Assembly (NCBI GenBank): GCA_002409965.1
Contig: DHON01000086.1
Coordinates: 28,891 to 54,146 of the forward strand
Length of the DNA: 25,256 nt
Origin: Firmicutes bacterium UBA5389
GTDB lineage: Bacteria; Bacillota; DTU025
Direction of reading: 5' to 3'
Shown here: in pieces, positions 8,220 through 15,812 of the stretch
Numbering within the stretch: position 1 is the first letter of the stretch
How the letters are laid out: each line of letters begins with the position of its first letter
Made by a program: the position numbers and the translations under genes
Notes under the pieces: generated by a model
The model's input: only the letters and a program-made list of their open reading frames with translations
What the model was told of the DNA's origin: nothing
The model's database searches: none

Positions 8220-8994
8220 GCTGTTCTTCTTCACCGAGATAAGCCTCCAGTACTTTCGGATCGCTCTGTATGTGCTTCGGACTTCCCTCGCTGATTTTCT
8301 CTCCGAAATTGATGACGGTGATCCAATCGCACAGATCCACCACCAAGCTGACATCATGGCTAACCAGAACTACAGTTACTCCCCTATCCCTTACGTGCCT
8401 GATGATGCCCTTAAGCTCCTCTGTTTCCTTGAGCCCCATTCCTGAGGTGGGTTCGTCCAAGAGCACAATCTTCGGATCAAGCACCAATGCACGAGCTATC
8501 TGCACTAGCTGGCGCTCCACCCAGACCAATTCGCCTGCCCAGCGCTGGGCTGAATCTGCCATTCCCACGAATTCCAGTGCCTCTTCGGCCTTCTGCCTAA
8601 TCTCTCTCTCCTGAGCACGGAAAACACGAGGTTGCAGGAGAAATGACCTTATGGGCTCAGTATTGGAGTAGTAGTACATGCCGGACATCACGTTCTCCAG
8701 CACAGTATCCGGCATCATTTTCGCAGCCTGAAAAGTGCGGCCCATTCCCATCCTGGCAATGGCTTGAGCAGGAAGGTTAGTCGTGTTCACTGAGTCGAAA
8801 CGGATCTCGCCTTCGGTCGCCGGCAGCATCCCCGAGACCACGTTGAAAAACGTGGATTTCCCTGCTCCGTTAGGGCCGATTAGACCATGAATCCGGCCCT
8901 CCTTAACAGCAATATCCAATTTGTCAATTGCCTTGACACCGCTGAAATGCTTGCTTAGCCCTGCAGTTGACAGGATTGCCTCCTTCGCAGTCAT
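8206..8994 (-). CDS. livG: ABC importer ATP-binding protein, LivG type, with a non-canonical signature motif
   Basis: A 262-residue ATPase. Walker A is GPNGAGKS (40-47), the Q-loop is in GRTFQAAKMMP, Walker B is IVLLDE (176-181) and the H-loop is VSHD with His213. GMGRTFQ and the EPTSGM segment after Walker B are typical of LivG. The ABC signature is odd: where LivG normally has an LSYG/LPYGxQ block, this protein has LVWVE at 156-160, so the signature glycine is a valine. LivF keeps a normal signature, so only one of the two composite ATP sites is affected. The ATG start has AAAGGAGGG 5 nt upstream. It follows the 57-residue small gene by 26 nt. Confidence 0.92.
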   Translation of the reverse strand: MTAKEAILSTAGLSKHFSGVKAIDKLDIAVKEGRIHGLIGPNGAGKSTFFNVVSGMLPATEGEIRFDSVNTTNLPAQAIARMGMGRTFQAAKMMPDTVLENVMSGMYYYSNTEPIRSFLLQPRVFRAQEREIRQKAEEALEFVGMADSAQRWAGELVWVERQLVQIARALVLDPKIVLLDEPTSGMGLKETEELKGIIRHVRDRGVTVVLVSHDVSLVVDLCDWITVINFGEKISEGSPKHIQSDPKVLEAYLGEEEQHAES

Positions 8995-9020
8995 TCAGAC
9001 CCTCCTTTCCCCCAATTATC

Positions 9021-9194
9021 CTATCCATTTCGACGCCCTAACGCTTTCTCCTGCTCCATTTGGAAACTCCGTTTCCACAGTTGGGCCGTAACCAGGCTGC
9101 CAAGGGGGTTCGCCCCAGAGGAGCCAGAGTTGAGCAATCGCATGAACTCCTCCTCCGGCCCCATCGGATTAGTGGGCATAGCTGCATCGCTCAT
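9021..9194 (-). CDS. Small 57-residue hypothetical protein between the S58 peptidase and livG
   Basis: Not recognised. The frame reads from ATG at 9194 to TAG at 9021-9023. The translation begins MSDAAMPTNPMGPEEEFMRL, continues through a Ser/Gly-rich stretch and ANPLGSLVTAQLWKRSF, and ends QMEQEKALGRRNG. It has an acidic N-terminal half, a short amphipathic middle and a basic C-terminus, with no signal or membrane segment. It fills an otherwise unexplained 272-nt gap in a tightly packed operon, in the same direction, 72 nt after the S58 gene and 26 nt before livG. The ribosome binding site (AAGGCGG, about 7 nt upstream) is moderate. It could be a small accessory protein of the transporter or enzyme, or a chance frame; conservation would decide. 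Confidence 0.5.
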   Translation of the reverse strand: MSDAAMPTNPMGPEEEFMRLLNSGSSGANPLGSLVTAQLWKRSFQMEQEKALGRRNG

Positions 9195-9266
9195 CCGAAA
9201 CCGCCTTGCTTCGTCATCTTGACGTCCGAATGACGTTCGCCGCCCACAATTATCGAAACCCTGTTT

Positions 9267-10274
9267 CTATTGCTCGGACTCAGCGATGTCGCACACCGCC
9301 AGGCAACCTCCGGCCGACTTCGCCGTCTTCACTGCTCTGACCACCGCCGCCGCCAGAACCTCGGCGGCAAGCGCGCCTATGGCAGTAATATCGCTCGCCC
9401 TGTCGCCCGACAAAGACTTTTCCGCCGTGGCCAGGCAGAACACCGTATCGCCGTCGTACATGGTGTGAGCCGGGATGATTGCCCGTGCCAGCCCGTCCTG
9501 GGCCATTTGGGCGACCTTGTTGGCGCCTTCCTTGTCCAAGACAGCGTCTGTGGCTACAACGGCAATGGTGGTGTTCGTCCCGAGCCCCGCCTGAGCCTGA
9601 CCCGCCCACATCGGGCCTACTCCCGGGCCGATGAACTTCTTGCGTCCAGCGTCATACGCACCAGCCACCACCCGCCCCGTCCACGGATCAACCACATCGC
9701 CCAAGGAGTTGACGATGACCAAGGCCCCCACTAGCACGGGTTCTGCCTTGGTCGAACCCGCCTGAGAAACCTCGGCAACGCATGTTCCCAGTCCGCCCTT
9801 CATCGCATACTGCGGACCCTGGATCTTGCCCACCGTGGCGCCGGCGCCCGCGCCGATGTTCCCCTCGCAGCACGGCCCGGAAGACGCTGCGCGGCACGCG
9901 GCATAGCCCATAGCCGCATCCGGGCGAACCCTGGGATTGCCGATTCCCAAGTCGTAGATGACTGCCGCGCCCGCAATGGGAACGATGCCGAAAGGCGTGG
10001 CGAACCCAAATCCTTGCTCCTCAAGCCACCGCATGACTCCTGATGCCGAGTCCAGGCCGTAGGCGCTCCCCCCAGAAAGCGCCACACCGTGGATTCTCTC
10101 CACCTGGCTGCAGGGACGCATGAGGTCAGTCTCCCGCGTGCCGGGCGCTGAGCCCCGAACGTCCACACCGGCGACCGCCCCGCCTGGAGTCAACACGACT
10201 GTGCAGCCGGTCAGGGCTGCATCGTCCTGAGCGTGCCCCACGAGCACGCCGCGGATCCGAGTGATACCTCTCAT
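9267..10274 (-). CDS. P1/S58-family Ntn aminopeptidase (DmpA/BapA/NylC-like)
   Basis: A 335-residue member of the P1 (DmpA) family, Ntn hydrolases that cleave themselves into alpha and beta chains. The N-terminal block ITRIRGVLVGHAQD, the HGVALSGGSAYGLD motif (62-75) and GTNTTIAVVATDA (232-244) are all typical. Autocleavage is expected between Asn234 and Thr235, leaving Thr235 as nucleophile and chains of about 234 and 101 residues; an Asn-Thr site is also used by the nylon-oligomer hydrolase NylC. Other relatives remove N-terminal D-residues (DmpA) or beta-amino acids such as beta-alanine (BapA). No signal peptide is seen. AGGAGG lies 9 nt before the ATG. It is 27 nt downstream of the semialdehyde dehydrogenase, which fits release of a beta-amino acid for that pathway. 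Exact substrate unknown. Confidence 0.87.
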   Translation of the reverse strand: MRGITRIRGVLVGHAQDDAALTGCTVVLTPGGAVAGVDVRGSAPGTRETDLMRPCSQVERIHGVALSGGSAYGLDSASGVMRWLEEQGFGFATPFGIVPIAGAAVIYDLGIGNPRVRPDAAMGYAACRAASSGPCCEGNIGAGAGATVGKIQGPQYAMKGGLGTCVAEVSQAGSTKAEPVLVGALVIVNSLGDVVDPWTGRVVAGAYDAGRKKFIGPGVGPMWAGQAQAGLGTNTTIAVVATDAVLDKEGANKVAQMAQDGLARAIIPAHTMYDGDTVFCLATAEKSLSGDRASDITAIGALAAEVLAAAVVRAVKTAKSAGGCLAVCDIAESEQ

Positions 10275-10301
10275 ACAGCATAGCCTCCTACTAATGCCAG
10301 A

Positions 10302-11819
10302 CTACTCGCGCGTAATGGTCCCCTCCCAGGTGGAAAGGCGCTTCACAGCCGGGGCTGTCCCCAACCATCTGGTGGTCACGGACTTGGTCTCAGTATAGAA
10401 CGCCACCCCGTCAGTGCCCATCACATGCAGGTCGCCATAGAAAGACTCCTTGTGCCCGCAGAACGGGAATACTGAGATCGGCACTGGGATTCCCACGTTG
10501 ATGCCGACCATTCCTCCGTCAGTGCGCCGCGCAAACTCTCGGGCATAGCGGCCGCTTTCCGTGAAGATACAGGATCCGTTGGCGAATGGATTTGCGTTCA
10601 TGAGGGCCAGTCCCTCTTCAAAGTCATTCACGCGCTTGATGCACGTTACGGGTCCGAATATCTCGCTCTCGCCAATTGTCATCCCGGGTTTCACATGATC
10701 GAATACCGTGGGACCTACGAAGAAGCCGCCCTCGAAGCCGTTTACAACTGCGTTTCTCCCGTCCAGTACTAGCTCGGCGCCCTCTTCTATGCCTTTTTCG
10801 ATCCAAGCGCAAACGGATCGCCGGAGTTCAGCGGATACCACAGGCCCGAGCTCTGTCGCTGGGTCGTACGCAGCGCCAAGCTTGCGCTCCTTGGCAAACT
10901 GCACGAAATACGACATGAACTCATCAGCGACAGCCTCCTCAACTACCACGACCGGCAAAGCCATGCATCTCATCCCCGCGCAGCCAAACGTGGAGTTGAT
11001 GATCACGCGCGCTGTCATCTCGATATTGGCGTCTCGGAGCACTAAGCCATGGTTCTTGGCCTCTCCCAAGCACTGAACACGCTTGTGATTGGCCGCAGCC
11101 GTAGCGTATATGTGTCGACCCACAACAGAGGAACCCACATAGGATACACCCTTCACAGCTGGATGCCTGAGAAGCAGCTCGGCCTGGGTGCGGCTGGTGG
11201 TTACGAGATTCACCACGCCCGGGGGAAGCCCTGCTTCGTACAGCAACTCCAGCATGCGAATGGCGGTCAATGGGGTCTGGCTGGCAGCCTTCAACACGAA
11301 AGTGTTTCCCGTGGTGATGCAGAGAGGTATCATCCACCCAAACGGAATCATAGCGGGGAAGTTGAATGGGACGATTCCAGCGAACACGCCAAGGGGTTCT
11401 CTGTATGACACTGTATCGAAGCCCCGTGAGACATTCATCAGAGATCTGCCCTGCATTGTGATGGGAACAGCGCAGGCGAGTTCCACAACCTCAATGGCCT
11501 TGAGCACATCGCCCCGAGCCTCGTCCAGAGTCTTGCCGAGCTCCTTGGAGACGCTCAAGGTGAGTTCGTCAAGATGCTCTTCGAGCTTGGCCTTGAATTT
11601 GAACATAAGTTGGGCTCTCTGTGTGACCGGAGTGTCAGCCCATCCCCTAAATGCCGCCGCAGCGGCCTCCACCGCGGAGTTCACTTCGTCCACCGTGCAG
11701 CAAGGAGCTTCGGCCATCGCCTCTCCCGTGCTGGAGTTCGTAACAGGCATGAACTCCGTGGTCGCAGAGTCTTTCCACTCACCGTTAACGCAGTATTTCA
11801 GCCGTCGCAATGATGACAT
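10302..11819 (-). CDS. mmsA: CoA-acylating (methyl)malonate-semialdehyde dehydrogenase
   Basis: A 505-residue aldehyde dehydrogenase of the MMSDH group, which turns malonate or methylmalonate semialdehyde plus CoA and NAD+ into acetyl-CoA or propionyl-CoA and CO2. Group-specific blocks are PFNFPAMIPFGWMIPLCI (151-168), the NAD-binding VSYVGSSVVGRHIY, GEAKNHGLVLRDAN, and AGMRCMAL with catalytic Cys285; a general ALDH would have a Glu where this group has the AKNH segment. The C-terminal FYTETKSVTTRW is also diagnostic. The ATG at 11819 has GGAGG 8 nt upstream; a TTG 24 nt further up would overlap the aminotransferase stop. It is 20 nt after the aminotransferase, matching a transaminate-then-oxidise sequence for beta-alanine or 3-aminoisobutyrate. 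The same family also serves valine and inositol catabolism. Confidence 0.9.
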   Translation of the reverse strand: MSSLRRLKYCVNGEWKDSATTEFMPVTNSSTGEAMAEAPCCTVDEVNSAVEAAAAAFRGWADTPVTQRAQLMFKFKAKLEEHLDELTLSVSKELGKTLDEARGDVLKAIEVVELACAVPITMQGRSLMNVSRGFDTVSYREPLGVFAGIVPFNFPAMIPFGWMIPLCITTGNTFVLKAASQTPLTAIRMLELLYEAGLPPGVVNLVTTSRTQAELLLRHPAVKGVSYVGSSVVGRHIYATAAANHKRVQCLGEAKNHGLVLRDANIEMTARVIINSTFGCAGMRCMALPVVVVEEAVADEFMSYFVQFAKERKLGAAYDPATELGPVVSAELRRSVCAWIEKGIEEGAELVLDGRNAVVNGFEGGFFVGPTVFDHVKPGMTIGESEIFGPVTCIKRVNDFEEGLALMNANPFANGSCIFTESGRYAREFARRTDGGMVGINVGIPVPISVFPFCGHKESFYGDLHVMGTDGVAFYTETKSVTTRWLGTAPAVKRLSTWEGTITRE

Positions 11820-11839
11820 ATCATGCACCTCCGCTACGC

Positions 11840-13117
11840 TCAAGACTGTAAAGACGCGAAAGCCTTGTCGAAGATCTCGACTGCCTCATCCACGTCCGAT
11901 TCAGTTATTATCATGGGCGGAGTCAGCCTGATCACGTTGTTGTACAGCCCGCCCTTCCCGATGAGTAATCCCAATGCCTTTGTCCTCTCAAATACCTCAA
12001 GTACGACATCGGGGGCAGGTGCCTTGTTGTCGCCCACGATCTCCATCGCCTGCATGAGACCCATCCCGCGCACATCGCCTATGCACTGATACTTTTCTTG
12101 AAGCCCTAGGAGGCCCTCCCGGAGCCTGGCGCCTACCTTCTCAGCATGGGCAGGTATGTCCTTCTTGATTATCAGATCCAGGGTTGCCTGGGCCGCCACC
12201 ATGCTTACAGGATTCCCGCCAAATGTGGAAATGCTGGGCCCCTGCCAAGAATCGGCTACCTCTGAAGTGGCGATCACCGCTCCGATAGGGGCGCCGTTGG
12301 CGAGTCCTTTGGCGAACGTCATAATATCGGGTTCCACGTCCCAATGCTCGATTCCGAACATCTTGCCGCCAGTTCGGCCCCAGCCTGTCTGGACTTCGTC
12401 GGCAATGAACAGCCCGCCGAACTTCTTGATGATAGAGACCGCTTCCTTGAAGTACTCCTTAGGAGGCGTAATAAACCCTCCCACTCCCTGGATGGGTTCA
12501 GCGATGAATGCAGCAATCCGGCCAGAGGTGGACGTGCAGATAAGCTCCTCAATGTCCTTGGCGCATTCCAGGTTGCAGTTGGGATAGGTCCTGCCGAAAG
12601 CGCATCGGTAGCAGTATGGGCTATGCGCGTGTTTCACATTTGCCCAAAGGCCCCTGCCCTGCCGCCACGGAGCATGCGCAGTCAGGGCCATAGCCAGGGC
12701 CGAACGCCCACTATAGGCATGGCGAAGCGCCACGATCTCGTCGTTTCCCGTACATATCGTGGAGAGGAGAACTGCGGTCTCGTCAGCCTCGGTGCCGCTG
12801 TTGAGGAAGAAGCACTTCCGGAGCTTGCCAGGGACGATGTCGGCGATCTGCTCGGCCAATTCAACCATGGGTCTTGTGACATAGACTGTCGATGTGTGCT
12901 GAAGAGTTTTCACCTGTTCTACTACACGATCACTGATCCTTGGATTGCAGTGTCCCATGCTCACAGTGAGGATACCGCCGAAGAAATCAAGGTACTGCCT
13001 GCCGGCTTCGTCGTACAGGTACTTGCCTTCTCCCCTTGCCAGCACTATTGGCTCTTCGTAGTACGTGGATATCGCGGGGAAGATGTATTCCTTCATCTTC
13101 TCAACCAACTCGTGCAT
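11840..13117 (-). CDS. Class III PLP aminotransferase, beta-alanine/omega-amino acid or AGXT2-like
   Basis: A 425-residue fold-type I class III aminotransferase. FLNSGTEADETA (104-115) binds the cofactor phosphate, IADEVQTGWGRTG (238-250) supplies Asp240, and TFAKGLANGAPIGA (267-280) carries the PLP lysine Lys270. A cysteine-bearing insert, C169-x2-C172-x8-C181-x3-C185, follows HSPY, as in some AGXT2-like enzymes. The ATG at 13117 has GGGAGG 8 nt upstream; the longer in-frame N-terminus lacks this. It is the first structural gene of the operon and is followed at once by malonate-semialdehyde dehydrogenase. This favours beta-alanine (or 3-aminoisobutyrate) as donor, giving the semialdehyde. 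Alternatives are 4-aminobutyrate or alanine-glyoxylate activity. Confidence 0.87.
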   Translation of the reverse strand: MHELVEKMKEYIFPAISTYYEEPIVLARGEGKYLYDEAGRQYLDFFGGILTVSMGHCNPRISDRVVEQVKTLQHTSTVYVTRPMVELAEQIADIVPGKLRKCFFLNSGTEADETAVLLSTICTGNDEIVALRHAYSGRSALAMALTAHAPWRQGRGLWANVKHAHSPYCYRCAFGRTYPNCNLECAKDIEELICTSTSGRIAAFIAEPIQGVGGFITPPKEYFKEAVSIIKKFGGLFIADEVQTGWGRTGGKMFGIEHWDVEPDIMTFAKGLANGAPIGAVIATSEVADSWQGPSISTFGGNPVSMVAAQATLDLIIKKDIPAHAEKVGARLREGLLGLQEKYQCIGDVRGMGLMQAMEIVGDNKAPAPDVVLEVFERTKALGLLIGKGGLYNNVIRLTPPMIITESDVDEAVEIFDKAFASLQS

Positions 13118-13535
13118 AGAGCCTGCCTCCCAAATTCGATTTAACGCCGCAGCGGTCACATGCCAGAGCACGCCTGATCGATCGCCAGGTTGTCGATGCC
13201 TGAGCGCTATACAACATCAGAGAAGCATGCCACTCACCTTCCTCCCCCGTAATCTACTGCCTCGAACATATGGCGCCTTCCGACCCGCACGATCAGAAAC
13301 CAGGTTTCGTTTTGGGCGATACGACAACGTCATTCCACGGAATACGATCCGGAACTGCTAGCAGAAGCGCCTGACGGATGCTTCGCAGCTTCGCCAGAAT
13401 CGGACCGCGGTTTCCATATGCGACCCCGGGTTTCCATCGCGAACGTAACTTCGACATTCGCGAGGCAAATCCTTCCGCGGATTATTATCAGAATAATGAG
13501 TAAGCGGTGAAGTGAAGAGCGATCGCGCGCTGGAT
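13118..13535. promoter_or_regulatory. 418-nt regulatory gap upstream of the aminotransferase operon
   Basis: No convincing gene. It holds several symmetric or repeated sites. GAAACCAGGTTTC (13296-13308) is a perfect palindrome around one base. GGTTTCCAT occurs at 13409-13417 and again 20 bp later at 13429-13437. CGCGAA (13438-13443) pairs with TTCGCG (13457-13462), and CTGCTAGCAG is at 13356-13365. The recurring GGTTTC/GAAACC half-site resembles IclR-family operators in style, and the IclR gene is adjacent, so this is probably the control region of the catabolic operon. I see no strong sigma-70 promoter that I would place with confidence. Confidence 0.5.
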
Positions 13536-14309
13536 CTATGATCCGTATCCTGAGGCCTCTGAGATCTGGTTCGCCGCTTCGATCAGGATCTGCGCCAGCT
13601 GAGGTATTGTCTCGCGGTTAACTCGAATGGTAGGGCCGGCCACACTTATCGCTGATACAACGATGCCCTCTCGATTGCGCACAGGGGCCCCCACGCACAT
13701 GATGCCCGGCTCGTTCTCCTCATTGTCCACAGCGTAACCCCTAGTCCGGATGAGAGCCAGTTCAGCCAGTAGATCATCGATGTTGCAGATGGTATTGGGC
13801 GTAAATCGCGGCATCGGCTTGCCATCCATCACGCGGCGAACATCCTCATCAGCGAGTCCCGCGAGCAATGCCTTGCCTGTGCCCGTGCAGTAGGCAGGAC
13901 GGCGAATGCCCACTGCTGTGACCATTCTTAGCGAGGCACTGCTTTCGACCTTGTCAAGGTACAAAACATCGGGGCCCTGCAATACCGCGAGGTGCGCAGT
14001 CTCATTGACCTGGCCAACCAATGATCGCAAGACATCGTGAGCACTGCTTCGCTCCCGCATCTGGGCGCCGGCGGCAAGTCCGAGCTCGAATAGGGTTTTG
14101 CCAAGCCTGTACTTGCCCGTTTCTGGGTCACGCTCAACGTAGCCCGCAGAACAGAGCGTATCAAGCAGCTTGAAGACCATTCCTTTAGCAAGCATCGTGC
14201 TTCGACTCACGTCTATGAGACGCATGTCGCCGCCGTCTTTAAGTGCCTCAAGGATGCTGAACGCTCGCTCTACTGAGCGTACCCTGTATTTCTCGTCGCC
14301 ATTAGCCAT
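13536..14309 (-). CDS. IclR-family transcriptional regulator
   Basis: A 257-residue regulator with an N-terminal winged helix-turn-helix (about 10-70: RSVERAFSILEAL, then the recognition region and SAGYVERDPETGKYRLG) and a C-terminal IclR effector domain (about 85-250). That domain includes LDKVESSASLRMVTAVGIRRPAYCTGTGKALLA and DNEENEPGIMCVGAPVRNREGIVVSAISVAGP. AGGAG lies about 12 nt before the ATG. It is transcribed in the same direction as the operon below it but 418 nt away, so it probably has its own promoter and controls the next one. Related proteins respond to small carboxylates or aromatic acids; here a pathway intermediate such as pantoate, ketopantoate or beta-alanine is only a guess. 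Repeated GAAACC sites upstream suggest autoregulation. Confidence 0.9.
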   Translation of the reverse strand: MANGDEKYRVRSVERAFSILEALKDGGDMRLIDVSRSTMLAKGMVFKLLDTLCSAGYVERDPETGKYRLGKTLFELGLAAGAQMRERSSAHDVLRSLVGQVNETAHLAVLQGPDVLYLDKVESSASLRMVTAVGIRRPAYCTGTGKALLAGLADEDVRRVMDGKPMPRFTPNTICNIDDLLAELALIRTRGYAVDNEENEPGIMCVGAPVRNREGIVVSAISVAGPTIRVNRETIPQLAQILIEAANQISEASGYGS

Positions 14310-14754
14310 AAGCTAGTTCACTCCTGCCTTAGGATCGTTGGTCCATCTAGTGACACCTGCCCGTGCTGCATAGCCGAGCAGAAACCTCGAAACCATATTA
14401 CCATTTCGCCATCGGATTCGCCACCAACGCAAGCTAGCAAGCTAGCAGACGATATGATGACCTCTGAAACCGAGTCCGACATGTAGCTGCAACCAGGCCA
14501 CGCCAGAAGCCATGGAAAGGCCCTCGATTTCCTGAATGCGTTTCTAAATGTGAACCAGGTCACCAGCCATGGCCTTGCAGTTCCACATCGATGCGGCAAG
14601 TCCTTCTTGTGCCGGAAAACTCCCTAAATTCGGATTGGCATACCTGCCAGGTGAGCACGGAGGCGCGGTTCCAGAAGGGAAACGCGCCCATTGGAACGAA
14701 TGGAGAAGCATCAGAAGACGCTCCGCGTGGAGCGAACCTGAGGAGGCGCCTTGA
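14310..14754. promoter_or_regulatory. 445-nt divergent regulatory region between iclR-type and lysR-type genes
   Basis: No gene that I can support. Close to the IclR gene are two GAAACC elements 8 bp apart (14381-14386 and 14389-14394), matching the half-site seen on the other side of that gene, and a tandem AAGCTAGC (14431-14446). Near the LysR gene, CGCTCC (14719-14724) and GGAGCG (14729-14734) form a tight stem with a 4-nt loop, just upstream of the GAGGAGG ribosome binding site. The region should hold divergent promoters for both regulators; I could not place them reliably. Confidence 0.45.
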
Positions 14755-15654
14755 ATGGACATCCGGCAGTTGGCCATATTCGTAAGCATCGCAAACCGCG
14801 GCACGTTTACGGCGGCCGGAAAGGCCCTCTACATCTCCCAGCCCACGGTGAGCGCGCAGATGGCTGCCCTCGAGAAGGAACTTGGCGCGGCCTTGTTCGA
14901 ACGACAGAGCCGCGGAATCGCTCTCACGCCGGCAGGGCGGATCCTCAAGCGTTTCGCGGAGGACATATTGATGCTCAAAGACCAGGCAATCGCGGCGGTA
15001 GGCCAGTACAAGCACGACATCAGCGGGAGCGTTCGAGTCGTTGCCAGCACGGTGCCGGCTGACTACATTCTCCCGGGGCTAGTGTCGCGGTTCCTGCAGG
15101 CGTACCCCGGAGTATTTGTCGGCCTGTCCCGCGCTGATTCAGCCACTGTGTGGGATGCGGTTCAGAACTACGAAGCCGAGCTAGGAGTGGCGGGAGCCAT
15201 GCGAGACGACCCGTTGGTGGAGAGTTTCCCCATTGGTCGGGATGAGCTGGTGCTCATCGCCCCACCCACCGGCGAGTACTCCCGTTGGGAGGACCCGGTG
15301 CCGCTGGAAGTGGTTCTTCAAGCCCCCATGCTGTGCCGAGAGCCCGGCTCAGGGACACAGGAAGCCTTTGAGGACGCCCTGCGGGCGCTGGGCGTGAACC
15401 CGGACAGCATCAGCGCTCGGGCGCAATTGGGTAGTGTCGAGGCCATAAAGAGCGCGGTGGCCCAGGGAGGCGGAGTGGGCGTGGTGTCGGACCTTGCGGT
15501 CCAGCGTGAGGCCGCCGCCCACACCATCCGCGTTCTGCGCATTGAAGGTTTGGACCTGGTCCGCAGCTTCCACCTTATCACACATGGGAAACGTGTGCTT
15601 TCCCCCTCAGCGCAGGCGTTTAGGGATTTCGCCGTATCATCGTTCAGCCATTGA
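14755..15654 (+). CDS. LysR-family transcriptional regulator
   Basis: A 299-residue LysR-type regulator. The N-terminal winged HTH (1-60) includes LAIFVSIANRGTFTAAGKALYISQPTVSAQMAALEKELGAALFER, then a linker helix and a two-lobed effector domain (about 92-295) with VRVVASTVPADYILPGLV, ELGVAGAM, CREPGSGTQ and VAQGGGVGVVSDLAV. GAGGAGG lies about 9 nt before the ATG. The next gene, cstA, is 158 nt downstream in the same direction and is a likely target. The STVPADYILP and SRADSATVWDAV segments resemble LysR regulators found with selenium genes in anaerobes, and a selenium gene set lies about 8 kb away; I could not test this by alignment. Self-regulation from the divergent region is also likely. 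Confidence 0.9.
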   Translation: MDIRQLAIFVSIANRGTFTAAGKALYISQPTVSAQMAALEKELGAALFERQSRGIALTPAGRILKRFAEDILMLKDQAIAAVGQYKHDISGSVRVVASTVPADYILPGLVSRFLQAYPGVFVGLSRADSATVWDAVQNYEAELGVAGAMRDDPLVESFPIGRDELVLIAPPTGEYSRWEDPVPLEVVLQAPMLCREPGSGTQEAFEDALRALGVNPDSISARAQLGSVEAIKSAVAQGGGVGVVSDLAVQREAAAHTIRVLRIEGLDLVRSFHLITHGKRVLSPSAQAFRDFAVSSFSH

Positions 15655-15812
15655 CTTCCCTCCATTGCATGATTTGCCTTGCACTCCAGACAATCATACA
15701 TATCAGGTTCAAATTAGCAGGAGTCCGTCAATTTGTACCGAATGATCATTTGGGATAGCATGGGAGATGCCGCGTCTCATGGCTTCCCAAACGCGATTCG
15801 GAGGTGAACTAA
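15655..15812 (+). promoter_or_regulatory. Upstream region of cstA with a possible promoter and structured leader
   Basis: A candidate promoter has TTGTAC at 15733-15738, a 17-nt spacer and TAGCAT at 15756-15761, each matching consensus at four of six bases. The spacer holds the 10-bp palindrome AATGATCATT (15741-15750), a possible operator. GAGA and TCTC around 15764-15778 form a small stem in the leader. GGAGGTGA precedes the cstA GTG. All are predictions by eye. Confidence 0.35.

Noticed and set aside
8219..8357. N-terminal extension of livF
   Set aside because: It would overlap livG by about 150 nt, while the ATG at 8219 gives the normal LivF N-terminus.
9061..9077. TGGAAACTCCGTTTCCA, a perfect palindrome resembling an IclR operator
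   Set aside because: It lies inside the 57-residue gene within the operon rather than in a promoter gap. It matches the half-sites near the IclR gene, so it remains a curiosity, but I would not annotate it as an operator.
14318..14599. A 93-codon minus-strand frame ending just before the IclR gene
   Set aside because: No ribosome binding site, no family features and cysteine/tryptophan-rich composition unlike its neighbours; the region is better explained as regulatory.
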